A stretch of DNA of 64,000 nucleotides from Megalobrama amblycephala (GCF_018812025.1 NC_063057.1:13413841-13477840); one strand, 5' to 3'. Counted from the stretch's first letter, positions 33,631 to 45,328 are shown. Numbers and translations are program-made. The notes: a model not told the origin generated them from the sequence alone.

Positions 33631-34560
33631 CATTCAAAGGTTAGTACTTTTATTCAGCAAGAATGCATTGAATTGATAAAAAAGTGACAGAACAGCATTT
33701 ATGTAAAACATAAATCTTTGAAATTACTTTACTAAGTTTTATTCCTCAATGAATCCTGGGAAAAATGTATTATGGTTTCCACAAAAATGTTTAATTTGAC
33801 CATTCGCAAAGACCCGCCTCCTTTAGTTACTGTTGCTATGTCCGACAAGCAATGCCGCTCTCACGCCACACATCATGTTCTCACAGGGAAAAATACATCG
33901 TGGAGCAAATAGGACGCTGACAACGTATCGACAGACAAGACAGAGCAGGTCACTTTTGATATGAAACAAAGTCTCAAATTTCAAATTTTGTAATTTTTAA
34001 AGAAATTTAAACAATAAATAGTTTTGTGGCTCTTTAATGTGTCATGACAGATCGCTGTAGCTCCTCAGATCAAGCGGCTCATAAACCGATCATCTCTTCT
34101 TACTAGTTAATTTATATCATCAAATAAACATGAATGAACCACATTTCAACCACAGAAAGACGTCAATACACATCATTTTTCAAGTTAAAGTCAACAAACG
34201 TTAATCTACTAAATCCCCTGACTGCTTGATTGGTTAGATCGCCTATCAATCAAACTCCCGGCGAAGGGTGAATTGCCAAACTGTGCCAAACTAATATTGA
34301 TAATTCTTGAGCACCAGATCAGCATATTAGAATGATTTCTGAAAGATCATGTGACACTGAAGACTGGAATAACAGCTGCTGAAAATTCAGCTTTGCTATC
34401 ACAGGAATAGCCTAAATTACATTTAAAACATTTTAAAATAGAAAACGGTTGTTTTAAATTGTAAAAATAAATAAATAAATAATTAAAATAACATTTATTT
34501 ATTTATTTAAGTAACATTAAAAGAATGTTACTGTTCCAACCCCAAACTTTTGCACTGTAG
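33631..34560. mobile_element. MITE-like repeat (GTTTGGGGTC-end family) split by another element
   Basis: The left part (TTAGTACTTTTATTCAGCAAG, GAATCCTGGGAAAAATGTAT) and right part (TTGAGCACCAGATCAGCAT, GATCATGTGACACTGAAG, CCAACCCCAAACTTTTGC) are the two halves of one family, also seen at 57565-58061. Between about 33792 and 34289 foreign sequence interrupts it. The AAAT/ATTT tract at 34468-34510 lies in the right half. Confidence 0.7.
33792..34289. mobile_element. Element nested inside the GTTTGGGGTC-end repeat
   Basis: Its ends TTTGACCATTCGCAAAGACC and, inverted from the right, TTTGGCAATTCACCC, form a short imperfect inverted repeat. The body contains CCCGCCTCCTTTAGTTAC and GCCGCTCTCACGCCACAC, unlike the AT-rich host repeat. 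No clear duplication, so ends are good to about 10 bp. Confidence 0.5.
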
Positions 34561-36781
34561 TCTATATGTGGTATATTATTTTATATATATTTCATATTAT
34601 AAAATTATCTGAATCTCCTTGTTGATTTCATTTTCTTTTTATGTCAAAAGGGATTCCAGCATTACTTGAACCACCAACTATTTTAGCCAGAAAGTTTGCA
34701 GCAATGATTGATATTCAATGAAGGTCAAAGTAAGTGTGAAGCATTGTGAAAAAAAAAAATAATAATAATAATAATTCAAACAGAGGCTTTCCTATTCTGG
34801 TAGTAATAGATTTCTCAGAGGACCCAGAGTGAGCTGCAAAAACAGTAGGTAATTCTATATTTTTTTTTTACTAAGAAAAACACCTATGTGTTCTATTCAG
34901 ACAGGATTAAAATCATAAAATAAATCTGCAAAATGTCCAATTTACCTAAATGCCCCATGTGAAAACTAGTCCGATAGGGTTTGCTCTCACCCCTTTTTCC
35001 TCTCTTCCCCGAGTTTTCCTTTCATCTCTCTCTTCCCCTCCCTAAAGTAATCCTCCCTGTTTCCACGGTTGTTCTTAGAGCAGTAACTGCAGGAAACTAA
35101 TCAGAGGATCAATACTGTGGATATAGCGGCCGGCTCATCCCTCTGATCGTCAGCAGAAACAAAGTGTTTATATAGCAGAACCCCTCGCAATGCTGCAGTG
35201 GTGCAAGCGTCAGAGGCAAAGGCTGTGCCGGCCCTCCTCCTGTCGATACCCCCTGAGTGTAAAGCATGCCTGTAGCATCTCGAAAGGAGTTTATCTGACA
35301 GCATTCTTAATTGCCCGATCCTTCTTTTTTCGCTTACACAAACACTTTCTCTGGTCACTGAAGCAAAATGTTCTTTGTTTTGTGTCTGACGCTGCAGCAG
35401 GGTCAAAATCCCGAGGGCAAGTTTAGCTCTCAGCAGCAGAGATTGATATTTCTCATTCCAATCGCTCAACTGATATCGGTGATTATATCAGACAGAGCAT
35501 AAATGGCAGGTCTTTGTGGTTGGTCGTTGACAGCAACAATCACAGCCAGTCTTAACCTTTTCTACACAGAATTATTTCATGGCAGATTAAATGTGAAAGG
35601 AGGAAAATGATTTTCTGAGGAAGATGGAACAACGGCAGGATCACATGTGTGGAATTAATGATCGATTCATTCATTAATGTAATTTACATTGCTCTAAGCG
35701 TCTTCTATCCATTATAGCACTCAGCCTATTGAACTTATTATAGACATATATTGACAATATTTGTGTTACATGCATGTATAAATATCCATGAACAGCAATT
35801 ACTTTATTTTCATGTTTTGGCTGATGAAAATTCTATACTATTTCATTAAATAAATTCAAAATAAACACTAAAAAGTAAAATGTTTTAAATGCTACAAGTG
35901 ATTTTAGGCACAACAACATTTTAATGTAAATTATGATGAATTGATATTCGTTTTGAGATTTGCTAAATATTAGATAGATGGATAGATACATAGATAGATA
36001 TATACATAGATACGTAGATTTGACTGCATTTTTAACTTTAAACCTTTGCTGTTCACTTATTTGCACTTGTTTGGTTTAATTGTAAGCAGAAACTTCCCAG
36101 GAGGACAAACAGCGTAAGCCTAGTTCAGCAATCCAGCCAGTGTGTATTCTTAACTCCCTGCCCTGGTATTTGCCAATAACATGATTGTGCACTGCATAGC
36201 AAGTCATTCTGGTAAGAAAAGATCTGCTAAGGACTTAAATGTAGCGTTGTTTTCCCTGATTCTGCGTGATAGACAGGAAATACATCTGTGCCACTCGGAG
36301 CTCCAGCAAGGCAGTGGAATAATCAATCTCCCATTAATGGACTAAGTGGCTGTGTAGGGATATTAAATGTTAATTGCTGTAAAGTATTGATCATGTGCAT
36401 TGATCCCCATGATAATTGCAATCGGTGCAAACAAAGATACATTATACAGGGTGTGTGAGGCTTACCTTACAGTCATGGACTGGAAGAAGGGATTGAAGGA
36501 TAAAGAGCTGAATGGATTTGATTTATTGATCTATTAACATGTTAGAAAGTCATTTCCCATTATCAGATTTTCCACTCATTCTTTGTTAAAGTTTTTTTTT
36601 TTTGGTAATTTTTTAGCCAAGCACATACTTCTAGACTAAAGCTCATCACCAGAAGTCTGCCATTAGTATGCAACAAAAACAGCAGATCGTACCCAACCCA
36701 TAGTGCACTCTTGGGACACCCTGTGAATAGTTGCTACAACAGATTTCAGATTGGTTTGAAAATCTCTTCAAAGTAGCAAAC
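34561..36781. other. Non-coding stretch with a candidate conserved patch
   Basis: Contains a CT-rich tract (34980-35045), a degenerate GATA/TACA repeat (35971-36015) and short frames on both strands at 35101-35469 with no family resemblance. The segment 36235-36440 is listed separately. Confidence 0.45.
36235..36440. promoter_or_regulatory. Candidate conserved non-coding element
   Basis: A repeat-free block with dense homeodomain-like cores: AATAATCAATC, CCATTAATGG, GTTAATTGC, ATTGATCATG and ATGATAATTGCAAT within 200 bp. This clustering resembles developmental enhancers. Conservation is untested. Confidence 0.28.
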
Positions 36782-36930
36782 TTTTTTTTTTTTTTTTTGA
36801 CATTTTTGCCTTTATTATGAAAGGACAGTAAGTGAATTGGGAGAAAGGGAGAGGGGGACAGGATCGGGTAAGATCTGTGAGCTGGGACTCGAACTTGGGT
36901 CAGCCGAAGCGCAATGGCACTATGTTGGTG
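36782..36930 (-). repeat. tRNA-derived SINE fragment, minus strand
   Basis: On the minus strand, GTTCGAGTCCC (36884-36894) matches the RNA polymerase III B box, and the copy ends in an A tail (the T run at 36782-36798). The A-box region upstream is not recognisable, so it is probably 5'-truncated. Purine-rich GAGAAAGGGAGAGGGGGAC in the body on the + strand is typical of a common cyprinid SINE. Confidence 0.72.
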
Positions 36931-37921
36931 CAGAAGGTCTGGACTCTGTCGCAGCTATCATTGGCCAAGGACCGCCCAAGAGGACGCTTGACTGACATGT
37001 AACGCAACCAATCACAGTTCGTTTAGTTCCGCGTCATGTTTAAGGGCGTTTAAATGTAATGTCGATGTCCCAACAATAACAGACCGGCGTGCATCTAATG
37101 AATTATTCATTCAAAAATGTTGTGCAAGTTTACTACAACAATGGAGCTGCAAACTTCACATACTTTTGAAAATCCAGAGTTTAGTTGATCCTGGTAAGCG
37201 CTCATTGTCACAGTTGTAAACACAATGGAGTTCTTCCATGAGGGGGTTTGGCATCATGGCATTGGTTTCCAGGCGGACAGTTAAAGAACGTGACACACGT
37301 CTCCCAGACGTCCTGTAGAATTCAACCAACCAGATAATGCCTATGAAAATCCTGAAGAGTTTCCAGTTAAGTGTGCCATATGCTGAGACTAGTGTGCTGC
37401 CCACGAGGCTGTCGCCACCAACTCAAAGTTGCAAACTTGCTGATTTTAAATGGTTTATTTTAATATGTGCATTAGTATATTTGAGTGAATAGAATTTCAG
37501 GATCGTAACTACAGTTGGGGAAGAAAATTATGTAATTGTCACATTAAGTGTACGATTAGTTGAGTAAAGTGTGCACAAACATAATATAAAAACAAGAAAC
37601 CAGGGCAGCAAGTGTCAGTTTTGTAGTGTGTATGCTCTTAGCTTCAGACTTGCCATGCCAGGTCAGATTTCAGACTTTTAGATGGTTGGTCTGGATGTTT
37701 GGATGGTTTTGTTCTTGTTGTTTTCCGCCCTCCACTGGGTTAGAGCAGGGGGGGTTGTGATCTCAGATTGTCTGCTTCATTTTCAGCAGGTATAGACAAC
37801 AAGTCTGTGCGCAGTTCATATATTAACCTCTGGCTGCTTTGGGTCGATGAATTCTCGACAACAATCTGGCACCAAAGCGGGCTAGCCAGGGACCAGTGGG
37901 TATGTGAGTGAGTGAATGAGC

Positions 37922-37952
<31 letters not shown>

Positions 37953-39235
37953 GCTGGGGAAGTTAGTCACAGCTGAGCTCCTGTTGCCCTGGGATTGCTG
38001 GCTGCCAGTAGAGCTTGTCAGCTGCCTGTTGAATAATACATGGTGGAACGGTTTGGGTCCTAATACCGCGTGACTGAGACATCCCCTACAGGTCCCAGAT
38101 CAATAGCACTTAGCTGTAGCTTTATAATCAAGAAGACTTTAAAATACCATCATCAAGCAATTAGATTGAGTCTCCAGCCATCTTTATTTTTCTCTCCAAC
38201 ATCCACAGCCTACTTACTCCAACCACACAGTCCATTCACGACCCATTCATGACCCACAGGCCATCTGTTCTTCAAAGACATCCCACTCATAGTAAGAAAC
38301 ACATTTTAATGGTGAATTCCGATGAATTTAACAAGGCAAATGTCAAGCAGTTTTTGTTTGGGAGACTTTAGAGAGATCTGCCAGGAAAAAAATGAGGGCT
38401 GCTGTGGCCTAAAGCTTGTTTCGCCACACATGTGAAAACTGTATTTATTACGGTGCCCATGTTAACAGGTTGCAGTACTGACACACGGTGCAGCATAGTA
38501 GGTGTGAGTACAGTTTTGGCGCTGAGCCTATTTTTTCCATGCTCACCATGCTGAACTCAGCAGAAAAATGAACTTTAAATCCTATTTATTAACACAATCT
38601 TTTGTAATATAGGCACACACAGAATGACAGGTACGTAAAACGGCTCTTTCTGTTCAGTAAATCGGACTGAATATAGATAATTTAAGCAGTTTATTGCTTC
38701 ATTTTGGGGTTTGGGTTCTCTTTTGTGTAGATTAATTACTATTTTGCATGTACATGTGGTCTTCGTCCTTATGTAAATTAGATTTCACAACAAAATTTAT
38801 CATGAATTCTTCAGGATCTTCTTCTGCTTACCTGTTTTAAGTACTTTTCTGGTTGAGTTTCAACTTCCTTTTGTGAAGGATACAGTGCTGAAATGCATTT
38901 TCTTGCACGTTATTTTCTATAGATTGACTTGGTGATTGTAGCCTCAGGCAGATGCAATAAAGTCTAAAGTCACTGCATGTACCGTGAGCAGAATGGACAC
39001 ATGTTAATGTGAGTTCACATCTTTGTGGTTTCACATGAATGGCTTTCATTAAATGGCAGGCCTAATGGTGCAATCCATGATGGCCTGGCAAATGAAAATG
39101 CCCTAAAGAAAAACTAAATATGCAGGTATGTAAGCATTATAAAAAACAATCAATGTAAACCTCATGCTGGACTGATTTTAACAGTATTCAAAACTGACAT
39201 ACAAGTCATACAAATTTTCTGAAATGCAAACAATG
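36931..39235. other. Non-coding stretch, no gene seen
   Basis: The 82-codon minus frame at 37156-37404 matches nothing known. 36960-37140 is CpG-rich (AACGCAACCAATCACAG, TTCCGCGTCATG) and could be part of an unrecognised element. A GT microsatellite sits at 37924-37952. Confidence 0.4.
37924..37952. repeat. (GT)n microsatellite
   Basis: About 14 GT units. Confidence 0.95.
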
Positions 39236-39538
39236 TTAAAGAGGTGGTTCAGTGTTTTTTTTTTTTTTTTTTTTTTTAGGCTTAATGCTTCGTTTTTTTT
39301 TTTTTTTTTTTTTAAATGCTGTATTTTTCATATATTTTACCTTTATTCAACACAGCTGTTTCCATTGTCATTTGAACGGCTGGTTTGACTTCCTGATTCT
39401 ATGATACCAATCCCTCTGAAATACGCAATGTGCTCAGATTGGTTAGCTGATCCAGTGTATTGTGATTTGCTGAAGCGTCCGGAAATGCCACGCCCCTTAC
39501 CAATAGTTGTTACATGTGCTTCAGTGGAAATGTAAATA

Positions 39539-39658
39539 ATGGCGTCTAAATTGCCGTATCAAATTGAGCACGAATCAGACCCAGATAGCATTAATGATGA
39601 AGAGGGTCAAGCAGAACCTCTGCAAGCATGGTTTTTAAAGGACGTTTATGAAAGATAA
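39539..39658 (+). pseudogene. Exon-like acidic small frame inside the TTAA element
   Basis: ATG in good context (aataATGG) opens 39 codons beginning MASKLPYQIEHESDPDS and ending KDVYER before TAA. The peptide is strongly acidic (DPDS, NDEEG, QAEP). Its start and composition resemble a first coding exon, but there is no evident donor before the stop. It may be the remains of an element-encoded protein. No domain can be named with confidence. Confidence 0.35.
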
Positions 39659-39972
39659 GTATTTCCTTTTGTACTTGTGTCAAAGTGTTTAGATATGCTG
39701 TCACTTGTAAATGTTACTGCTGTTTGTTAGCTTTCAATATACGGTTTTAATACATGACTGAGGAGTAGCATTTTTGTAAAGGTATCGTTTAATTTATAGC
39801 ATGAACAACTGCTTGTCTATGAACAGAAGTTTGTTGGTATTTGTTGGCGTTTGTCAAAGTATGAAATAGAATTTAGCTAACTGGCTAGCGAAGCAAAAAC
39901 GCGTTGATCTTTGTTTACGTCCTTGATGCAACAAAAAATAGCAACATAATACATTTAAAACTTTTTAAACTT

Positions 39973-40043
39973 GTAAGTACGTTTTATTGTTTGTACATGT
40001 CTTTTAAATTAAAAGACATGTACAAACAATAAATCGTACTTAC
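39973..40043. repeat. 71-nt near-perfect hairpin
   Basis: Arms of about 33 nt pair with one mismatch around a short loop; each arm contains TTGTTTGTACATGTCTTTTAA or its inverse. Both outer ends read GTAAGTACG, one on each strand, so a splice-donor motif is presented in both directions. It lies at the centre of the TTAA element. Confidence 0.9.
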
Positions 40044-40293
40044 AGTTTGGGGCCCATAAACAGCAGCTTCTGCTTTTAAAGTGGGAACTCTCTTCATCTT
40101 TCATTAATAGCCTTTGTGCAAATCCAGCATTGAACTTGTGTAGATTCTGGAAGCTGTCTTCTGCGCCGCATCCAGTGTAGACAATATCACTGATTATAAT
40201 GGGTGGTATTATCTTTTGACGCGTCGCTCTGCACACGTCCCGTGTAGACAACTCTTCCGCTTCCATAATGCCACGCGACATGGCCTCGCCCAC
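40044..40293 (-). pseudogene. Exon-like minus-strand frame ending at a donor site
   Basis: Read on the minus strand, an open frame from ATG at 40293 includes IIPPIIISDIVYTGCGAED and FQNLHKFNAGFAQRLLMKDE. At 40043 it meets GTAAGTACG, a near-perfect splice donor. The peptide has exon-like composition, not low complexity, but its family is not recognised. It may be a captured or element-derived exon; without an acceptor or partner exon this stays tentative. Confidence 0.35.
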
Positions 40294-40612
40294 TTTGTTA
40301 CGTGTTCCCGTGGGCAGGGTTTATGTTAATTGCAGGGTTTATGATGTCTCGTTGTAGTCCAAAGCGGTCGTTTTTGTAGACATTAAACTGCCATAACTTT
40401 AAAAGACAATATCTCCGTTTGCATTGAACTTTCAGCACTGTAACTTTGCAGATATTGTTTTTGCTCAAGCAGCAAGTCTTCTTCATAGATACCAATGTTC
40501 TTCAAAATATTTTCTTTTGTTTTCTACATAAGAGAGAATGTCATACATGTTTGGAACAAAATGGGGGTGAGTAAATGGTGAAAGAATTTTAATATTTGGG
40601 TGAACTATCCCT

Positions 40613-41902
40613 TTAATACATCTGAGAAGCATCTTATAACTTTCAGGGCTTTTTGTCTTTGTCATGATGCAAAACTGCTGATATCTATGTCAGCAAAGTA
40701 GATGTTAGCACATGTCTAGAACAGTTTGTAAGGTGGAGATGGGCATTGAAGATTGAGGTCAGTTCATTAGTACATCCTGCCAACATAAAGATGGGCCAAA
40801 TCATTACAGTCCATTATAATGGTTACATCACTCCATGTGGTCAGATCTAAGTGCTTCTTAAAATCCCTGGATGGATGATCTTATCCACTGAAAGTCTTCT
40901 GCCTCTAGAGGGAGTCATAGCTCGACTGTATTGTTGATCAAATTAGAAACTTCTTGCAAAAACATTAACAAAATTGTAGAAACACCAAACTTTTGAACAG
41001 TAGTGTATATGTATCCAAATATCAAAATTACATTTCTAATTTCTAAATTTCTAAATGAAAGCAATGGAGCACTAAGAAGCATCTTTGGCATCTGCATAGC
41101 GGCGTGCAGAGCTCTTAATTTTCAATGTCAATGACAGCTCTCCACTGTGCCACCCCCCTCTATCTAATTCACATTTGCCATTACCACACATCGTATGCAT
41201 TCATTTGCAGCTCATTTAGTTTGTATTAGAAAGAGTGTAGGAGTGGGGCCTTCAGCTGAAATTGGCCAGCTCTGTGGATTCTCATCACTGGGCAAGAGGC
41301 TGGCGTCGTTCTTCAGTCTGTTCTGAAGAGCTCTACTCACCGCTGAAGACCACAAGGTTACACCCGCGGCCGAGGCCTATCAGTCAATCTGCAATAATAG
41401 AATAATCGCGTAATTAACAGGGAGGAAAATTGCCACGGGCATGAGCGCTCAGACTCCGCCATTAAAGGAGATCATAGGGCCATAATTAGGTCCTCGCCGG
41501 CCACTAATTGTTATGCCGTTATGGCACTGGGGTGTTTCTGTTATTTATAATGAGGGCGCACACTCACCCACAGAGCGGGGTCACACTCCAGCACACTCAG
41601 GGGTCCGTTTTGGAGAAGGCCTACTGTGTGTGCTTATGATGGATGGAGAGGGAATGAGAGGGAGAGTAAGAATGAAGACTAAAATATTAAAGCAATAATC
41701 CAAGAATGAACTGGCCACATTTTACATTAAAATGTAAGCTACTCAATATTTCCTGTTTTTTTTTTTTATTGATATTACAGCTTTTACGCAACAGTTTTGT
41801 GAGCAAGATCTCATTCAAAATAAGAACTATGATATTACCTTGCTTCTTCGCAACACCTTGCAAGTGAAACAGATGAACATGAATCTGGCAACGTTTTATT
41901 AA
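40613..41902. other. Non-coding stretch with a repeat end and a candidate conserved element
   Basis: 40962-41008 (CACCAAACTTTTGAACAGTAG) is the end of the GTTTGGGGTC-type repeat. 41330-41520 is listed separately. No gene seen. Confidence 0.5.
41330..41520. promoter_or_regulatory. Candidate conserved non-coding element, strongest in the window
   Basis: Repeat-free, less AT-rich DNA with regularly placed cores: TCGCGTAATTAACAGG, CCGCCATTAAAGGAGATCA, GGGCCATAATTAGGTCC and CCACTAATTGTTATGCC, and several CpG sites kept despite the general CpG loss around. Such sequence is typical of deeply conserved vertebrate enhancers. No open frame. Only an alignment can confirm it. Confidence 0.33.
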
Positions 41903-42010
41903 TCCAATTCAATTCAATTCACATTTATTTGTATAGCGCTTTTCACAATACATATCATTTCAAAGCAGCTTTACAGAGAATGCATGTCAACATCACAATT
42001 TAAAGAATGC
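41903..42010 (-). repeat. Retroposon 3'-tail-like repeat with (ATTCA) end
   Basis: AATTCAATTCAATTC is followed by ATTTATTTGTATAGCGCTTTTCACAATAC and TTTCAAAGCAGCTTTACAG. This word order is very common in fish genomes and looks like the 3' end of a LINE or partnered SINE inserted on the minus strand, with the pentamer as tail repeat. The rest of the element is not evident. Confidence 0.6.
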
Positions 42011-42302
42011 AGTTAGCAAATAATGTAATAATTTAGGCAATTAATTTACAATCACTGTTAGCAGTTTAACTGAACGTAGAAGCAATGAGCTCCTGGAAAA
42101 AAACATTGGTAGTTGTACATATCGCAGCATGGAAATGAAATGTCCAGTGAGAGAGCATTAACATTTTAGCACCAATCGCATTTGAAAATGACGTACCACT
42201 TACACGAAACCCTACACTACACGTAACTAATAGTGTTAACCTAAGCAAATGTGAGTTAAAACAATCATGAAGCAACCATGCCATTTCAGCTTGCTTCTAC
42301 AA

Positions 42303-42922
42303 GGGTCATTACGTGTCAAATCAACAAAATTTTGGAAACTTCCCCAGCTCAAATTTTTGATTTTGTTAATATGTAGAAAGACAAACATCAAAAATGTGAC
42401 CCACATTTCTTTTTTGACCACTGTAAATGTGTACAATTTACCAATTTACTCATGGAGCCGCATTAAGATCTCCATATATCTGGGATTGAACCATTGAGGG
42501 CCTTTGAAGATACCAAAAGAAAAGTTTGTTAAAAACCAGAATCTAAAAGGATATTAAAATATCTTTAATACTTCTTGAGTTACAGGCATGCAAACTTGAG
42601 GCAAAAAAAACACAAGAAGCCATTTTTAAACTGTCACTGTTGGCATATAATGAAACAAAGATTTCTAAAGTCAACAGATTTTACTTATAGACCTACCAAT
42701 CGATGTGTAAAAATCAAATAATGATGCTGCCATCTTTCTAAAGTCATTATACACCCCTTTAATTTGGCTCCAAATCTCAGGTGAAAAAGGTTTTTTGACT
42801 CCCCTCTACAAAAGTGGATTATTCAGACATTTAATATTTTGGCTTTTCATCACTATTTATGTTTTTTGTTGAATGAAACATTCGAGCTGGGGACCTCTGC
42901 TTGAGTTTACACAGAATGACCC
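42303..42922. mobile_element. 620-bp element with GGGTCATT...AATGACCC ends
   Basis: The left end GGGTCATTACGTGTCAAATC and the inverted right end GGGTCATTCTGTGTAAACTC pair, and pairing continues to CCCCAGCTCAAAT / CCCCAGCTCGAAT, giving inverted repeats of about 50 bp. No duplication is clear. Short frames inside (42236-42497) are not protein-like. Confidence 0.65.
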
Positions 42923-44434
42923 ACATATCTTTGAGCTCTTTTATCGTGACTATAGTGTTTCATGAGACTTACCTGCAATGCTGTACCAGGTGAGCTACCG
43001 AGCAAGTTTACTAAGTCAGAAAAGTAGTACATATATGGAGCTAGTTATGTGATGCAAACATCAAACTATTTCAGAATATTGAAATGTATTTGTTTACAAA
43101 TCATCCACTATGATAAAAGTGTTTTGAGATTATAACATAATAGTGAATTGTATGTATAGGAAAACTTTCTGCAAAAATAGGTAGAGCACGTTTTTCCAAT
43201 GAGCCTATGTTGTCTATTTTTTTTATGTAAATTTTTTTTAAAAGCCAAACAGCTTTCTTTTTCTACTTAAAATGTCTGAATAAAGTACTCTGTTAATGTG
43301 CTATCTAATCATAAAAATGTTCCTCTGTTTGTGTTCTTAAGAGGAAAGCAAATCATTTGCATGCTTGTTAATTTGTAGCAGCTATAAATGTGCTCTAAAT
43401 CAAGCTGCAAAAATTGCAGCACAATGCCAAAGCACGGTTTACTCCGTAAGGTTTTTGTAGAAGAGATCAAGATGCATTAGGCAAACTCTCTCTGTGTGAC
43501 TGATTACCTTTTTTGTGAGGAGACAAAATCCAGCTGAAGTGACAATTGGCAGTAGATGTTTGAAAAATGCTTTCAGCAACTATTGTTACACGTCGAGTTA
43601 AAATGGCACTGTCATGTAGGACAAAAGCGAAAGGAGATGGAGGGAGAGAGGAAGAATGAGAGCATGATAATGAAAGGCGAAGATTAGGAGAGGTGTGTAA
43701 GAGAGGGAGACAGCATTGTGATGAACCGCAGGTTTGTGCTGTTCTGTTGTCATAAGTGCTGCTCTGAGAGGACTGTGCACGCAGATACTGGCGCATTGCA
43801 GTAGTGAAAGAAAGAGAGGGGAAAAAAGTGAGATGAGAGTTTGTGAGTGGAGGAAAATTTGACATGCTTTTCATTTACTGTCTCTATAAATCAACTCATT
43901 TCAGTTCTCTTTCTCACACGCGCACACACAAACACACACATGAACGCAGGCTCGCTCTCCCACGTCTGGGCTCAAAGATGTGCCTATTGACCTTTTCTGC
44001 AAGTTTTTTTTCTTTCTCTGCTGTAAAGAATGAAAATCACTTTGAAATGTAAATGTCACATTCAGTGCTTTTTTGTATTTAATGAAGTGTGGAAAGAGGA
44101 AAGAGTCAGAGTTTGAGGTAAATAACGCTCCTCAACTTTAAAGAGTTTGTTCTTCATGGACTTTGTGTGGTGTGGATGTGTTGTAACTCTGCCTACTGAT
44201 GTGACCGCTCTTTCATGCATTTGAGGGGTGAAATGAGAATGAAATGAAACAAATCCATCAGAAACAGAAGACATTTGTGAAGCAGACTTAGTTAAGGCAG
44301 ATTCTTGAACCATTTCCAGGCTAAGGACCCCTTAAAGAATAGAGAGACGGATCAGGGATGCTCTGCTACATATTGTATAACTGATATAAACTGAGTGTTG
44401 TATTTGAAATCTGGACTATAATGAAATGCATATA
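42923..44434. other. Non-coding stretch, no gene seen
   Basis: AT-rich to 43450. A purine-rich tract (43620-43700, 43805-43850 on the + strand) opens the 135-codon minus frame at 43467-43874, whose Ser/Pro/Leu-rich text is a composition effect. CA-rich tract at 43918-43940. Confidence 0.5.
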
Positions 44435-44795
44435 TGTGACCCTGGACCAAAAAAACATAAGACGCACGGGTATATTTGTAGCAATAGCCAACAATACATT
44501 GTATGGGTCAAAATGATTGATTTTTCTTTTATGCCAAAAATCATTAGGATATTAAGTTAAGATCATGTTCCATGAAGATATTTTTTAAATTTCCTACTGT
44601 AAATATATCAAAAATTATTTTTGTGAGTGGATATGCATTGCTAAGGACTTCATTTGGACAACTTTAAAGGCGATTTTCTCAATATTTTGATTTTTTTTTT
44701 TTGAACCCTCAGCTTTCAGATTTTCAAATAGTTTTATCCTGGCTAAATATTGTCCTATCCTAACAAACTATACATCAATGGAATGCAAAAATCGA
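44435..44795 (+). repeat. TGTGACCCTGGACCA-family repeat, left part only
   Basis: Begins TGTGACCCTGGACCAAAAAA and continues with GGGTATATTTGTAGCAATAGCC and GGATATTAAGTTAAGATCATG, a widespread cyprinid repeat whose full copies end in the inverse of this start. No such right end follows, so the copy is truncated near 44795. Confidence 0.65.
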
Positions 44796-44960
44796 TACAT
44801 ATTTCCTATAATACATGTACTTTATGATACTTACATTGCAGAAGTTATTATAAAGCCATAATATACAGTCATGTACACACATTTTAATTTGACATAATGC
44901 ATTTTAATATGCAAGGGACAATGAAACATTCAGCTGTTAGTTTAATGTGTTTTTGCTTAA

Positions 44961-45328
44961 AGGATTAGTTCACTTTTAAATAAACTTTTGCTTATAATTT
45001 ACTCACCCCCATGTCATCCAAGATGTCCATGTCCTTCTTTCTTCAGTCGAAAAGAAATTAAGGTTTTTGATGGAAACATTTCAGGATTTTTCCAGGATTT
45101 TTTTTTTTTTGTATCGTTTAAAGCCCTTTGAAGCTGCACTGAAACTGTCTTTAGGACCTTGAACCGTCTGGTGCCCATTCAAGCCCATTGTATGGAGAAA
45201 AATCCTGGAATGTTTTCATCAAAAACCTTAATTTCTTTTCGACTGAAGAAAGAAGGACATGGACATCTTGGATGACATGGGGGTGAGTAAATTATAAGCA
45301 AAAGTTTATTTAAAAGTGAACTAATCCT
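44961..45328. mobile_element. Near-perfect palindromic TTAA-site MITE
   Basis: Flanked by TTAA at 44957-44960 and 45329-45332. The ends AGGATTAGTTCAC / GTGAACTAATCCT are exact inverses. Arms of about 135 bp match almost base for base (ACTCACCCCCATGTCATCC, GATGTCCATGTCCTTC and so on), separated by a short centre with a T run and CTGAAACTGTCTTTAGGACC. Very low arm divergence suggests a recent insertion. A transcript would fold into a long hairpin. Confidence 0.92.

Larger units (their letters stand above)
39240..40612. mobile_element. 1.37-kb TTAA-site element with exon-like segments
   Basis: Flanked by TTAA at 39236-39239 and 40613-40616. The left end AGAGGTGGTTCAGTG and the inverted right end AGGGATAGTTCACCC match at most positions. 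Inside are two long T runs (39254-39279, 39293-39313), a short acidic + strand frame from ATG 39539, a minus strand frame ending at a splice-donor-like GTAAGTACG, and a perfect hairpin between them. Unlike the other TTAA elements it may keep pieces of a coding relative. No complete transposase was seen. Confidence 0.75.

Noticed and set aside
35101..35469. 122-codon minus-strand frame overlapping a + strand frame
   Set aside because: Open frames on both strands over a less AT-rich patch are expected by chance; no family resemblance.
37156..37404. 82-codon minus frame considered as an exon
   Set aside because: No donor or acceptor in suitable phase and no recognisable motif.
43467..43874. 135-codon minus-strand frame
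   Set aside because: It lies opposite a purine-rich tract, its Ser/Pro/Leu-rich text follows from composition, and a second minus frame overlaps it (43598-43780). No domain or splice context.
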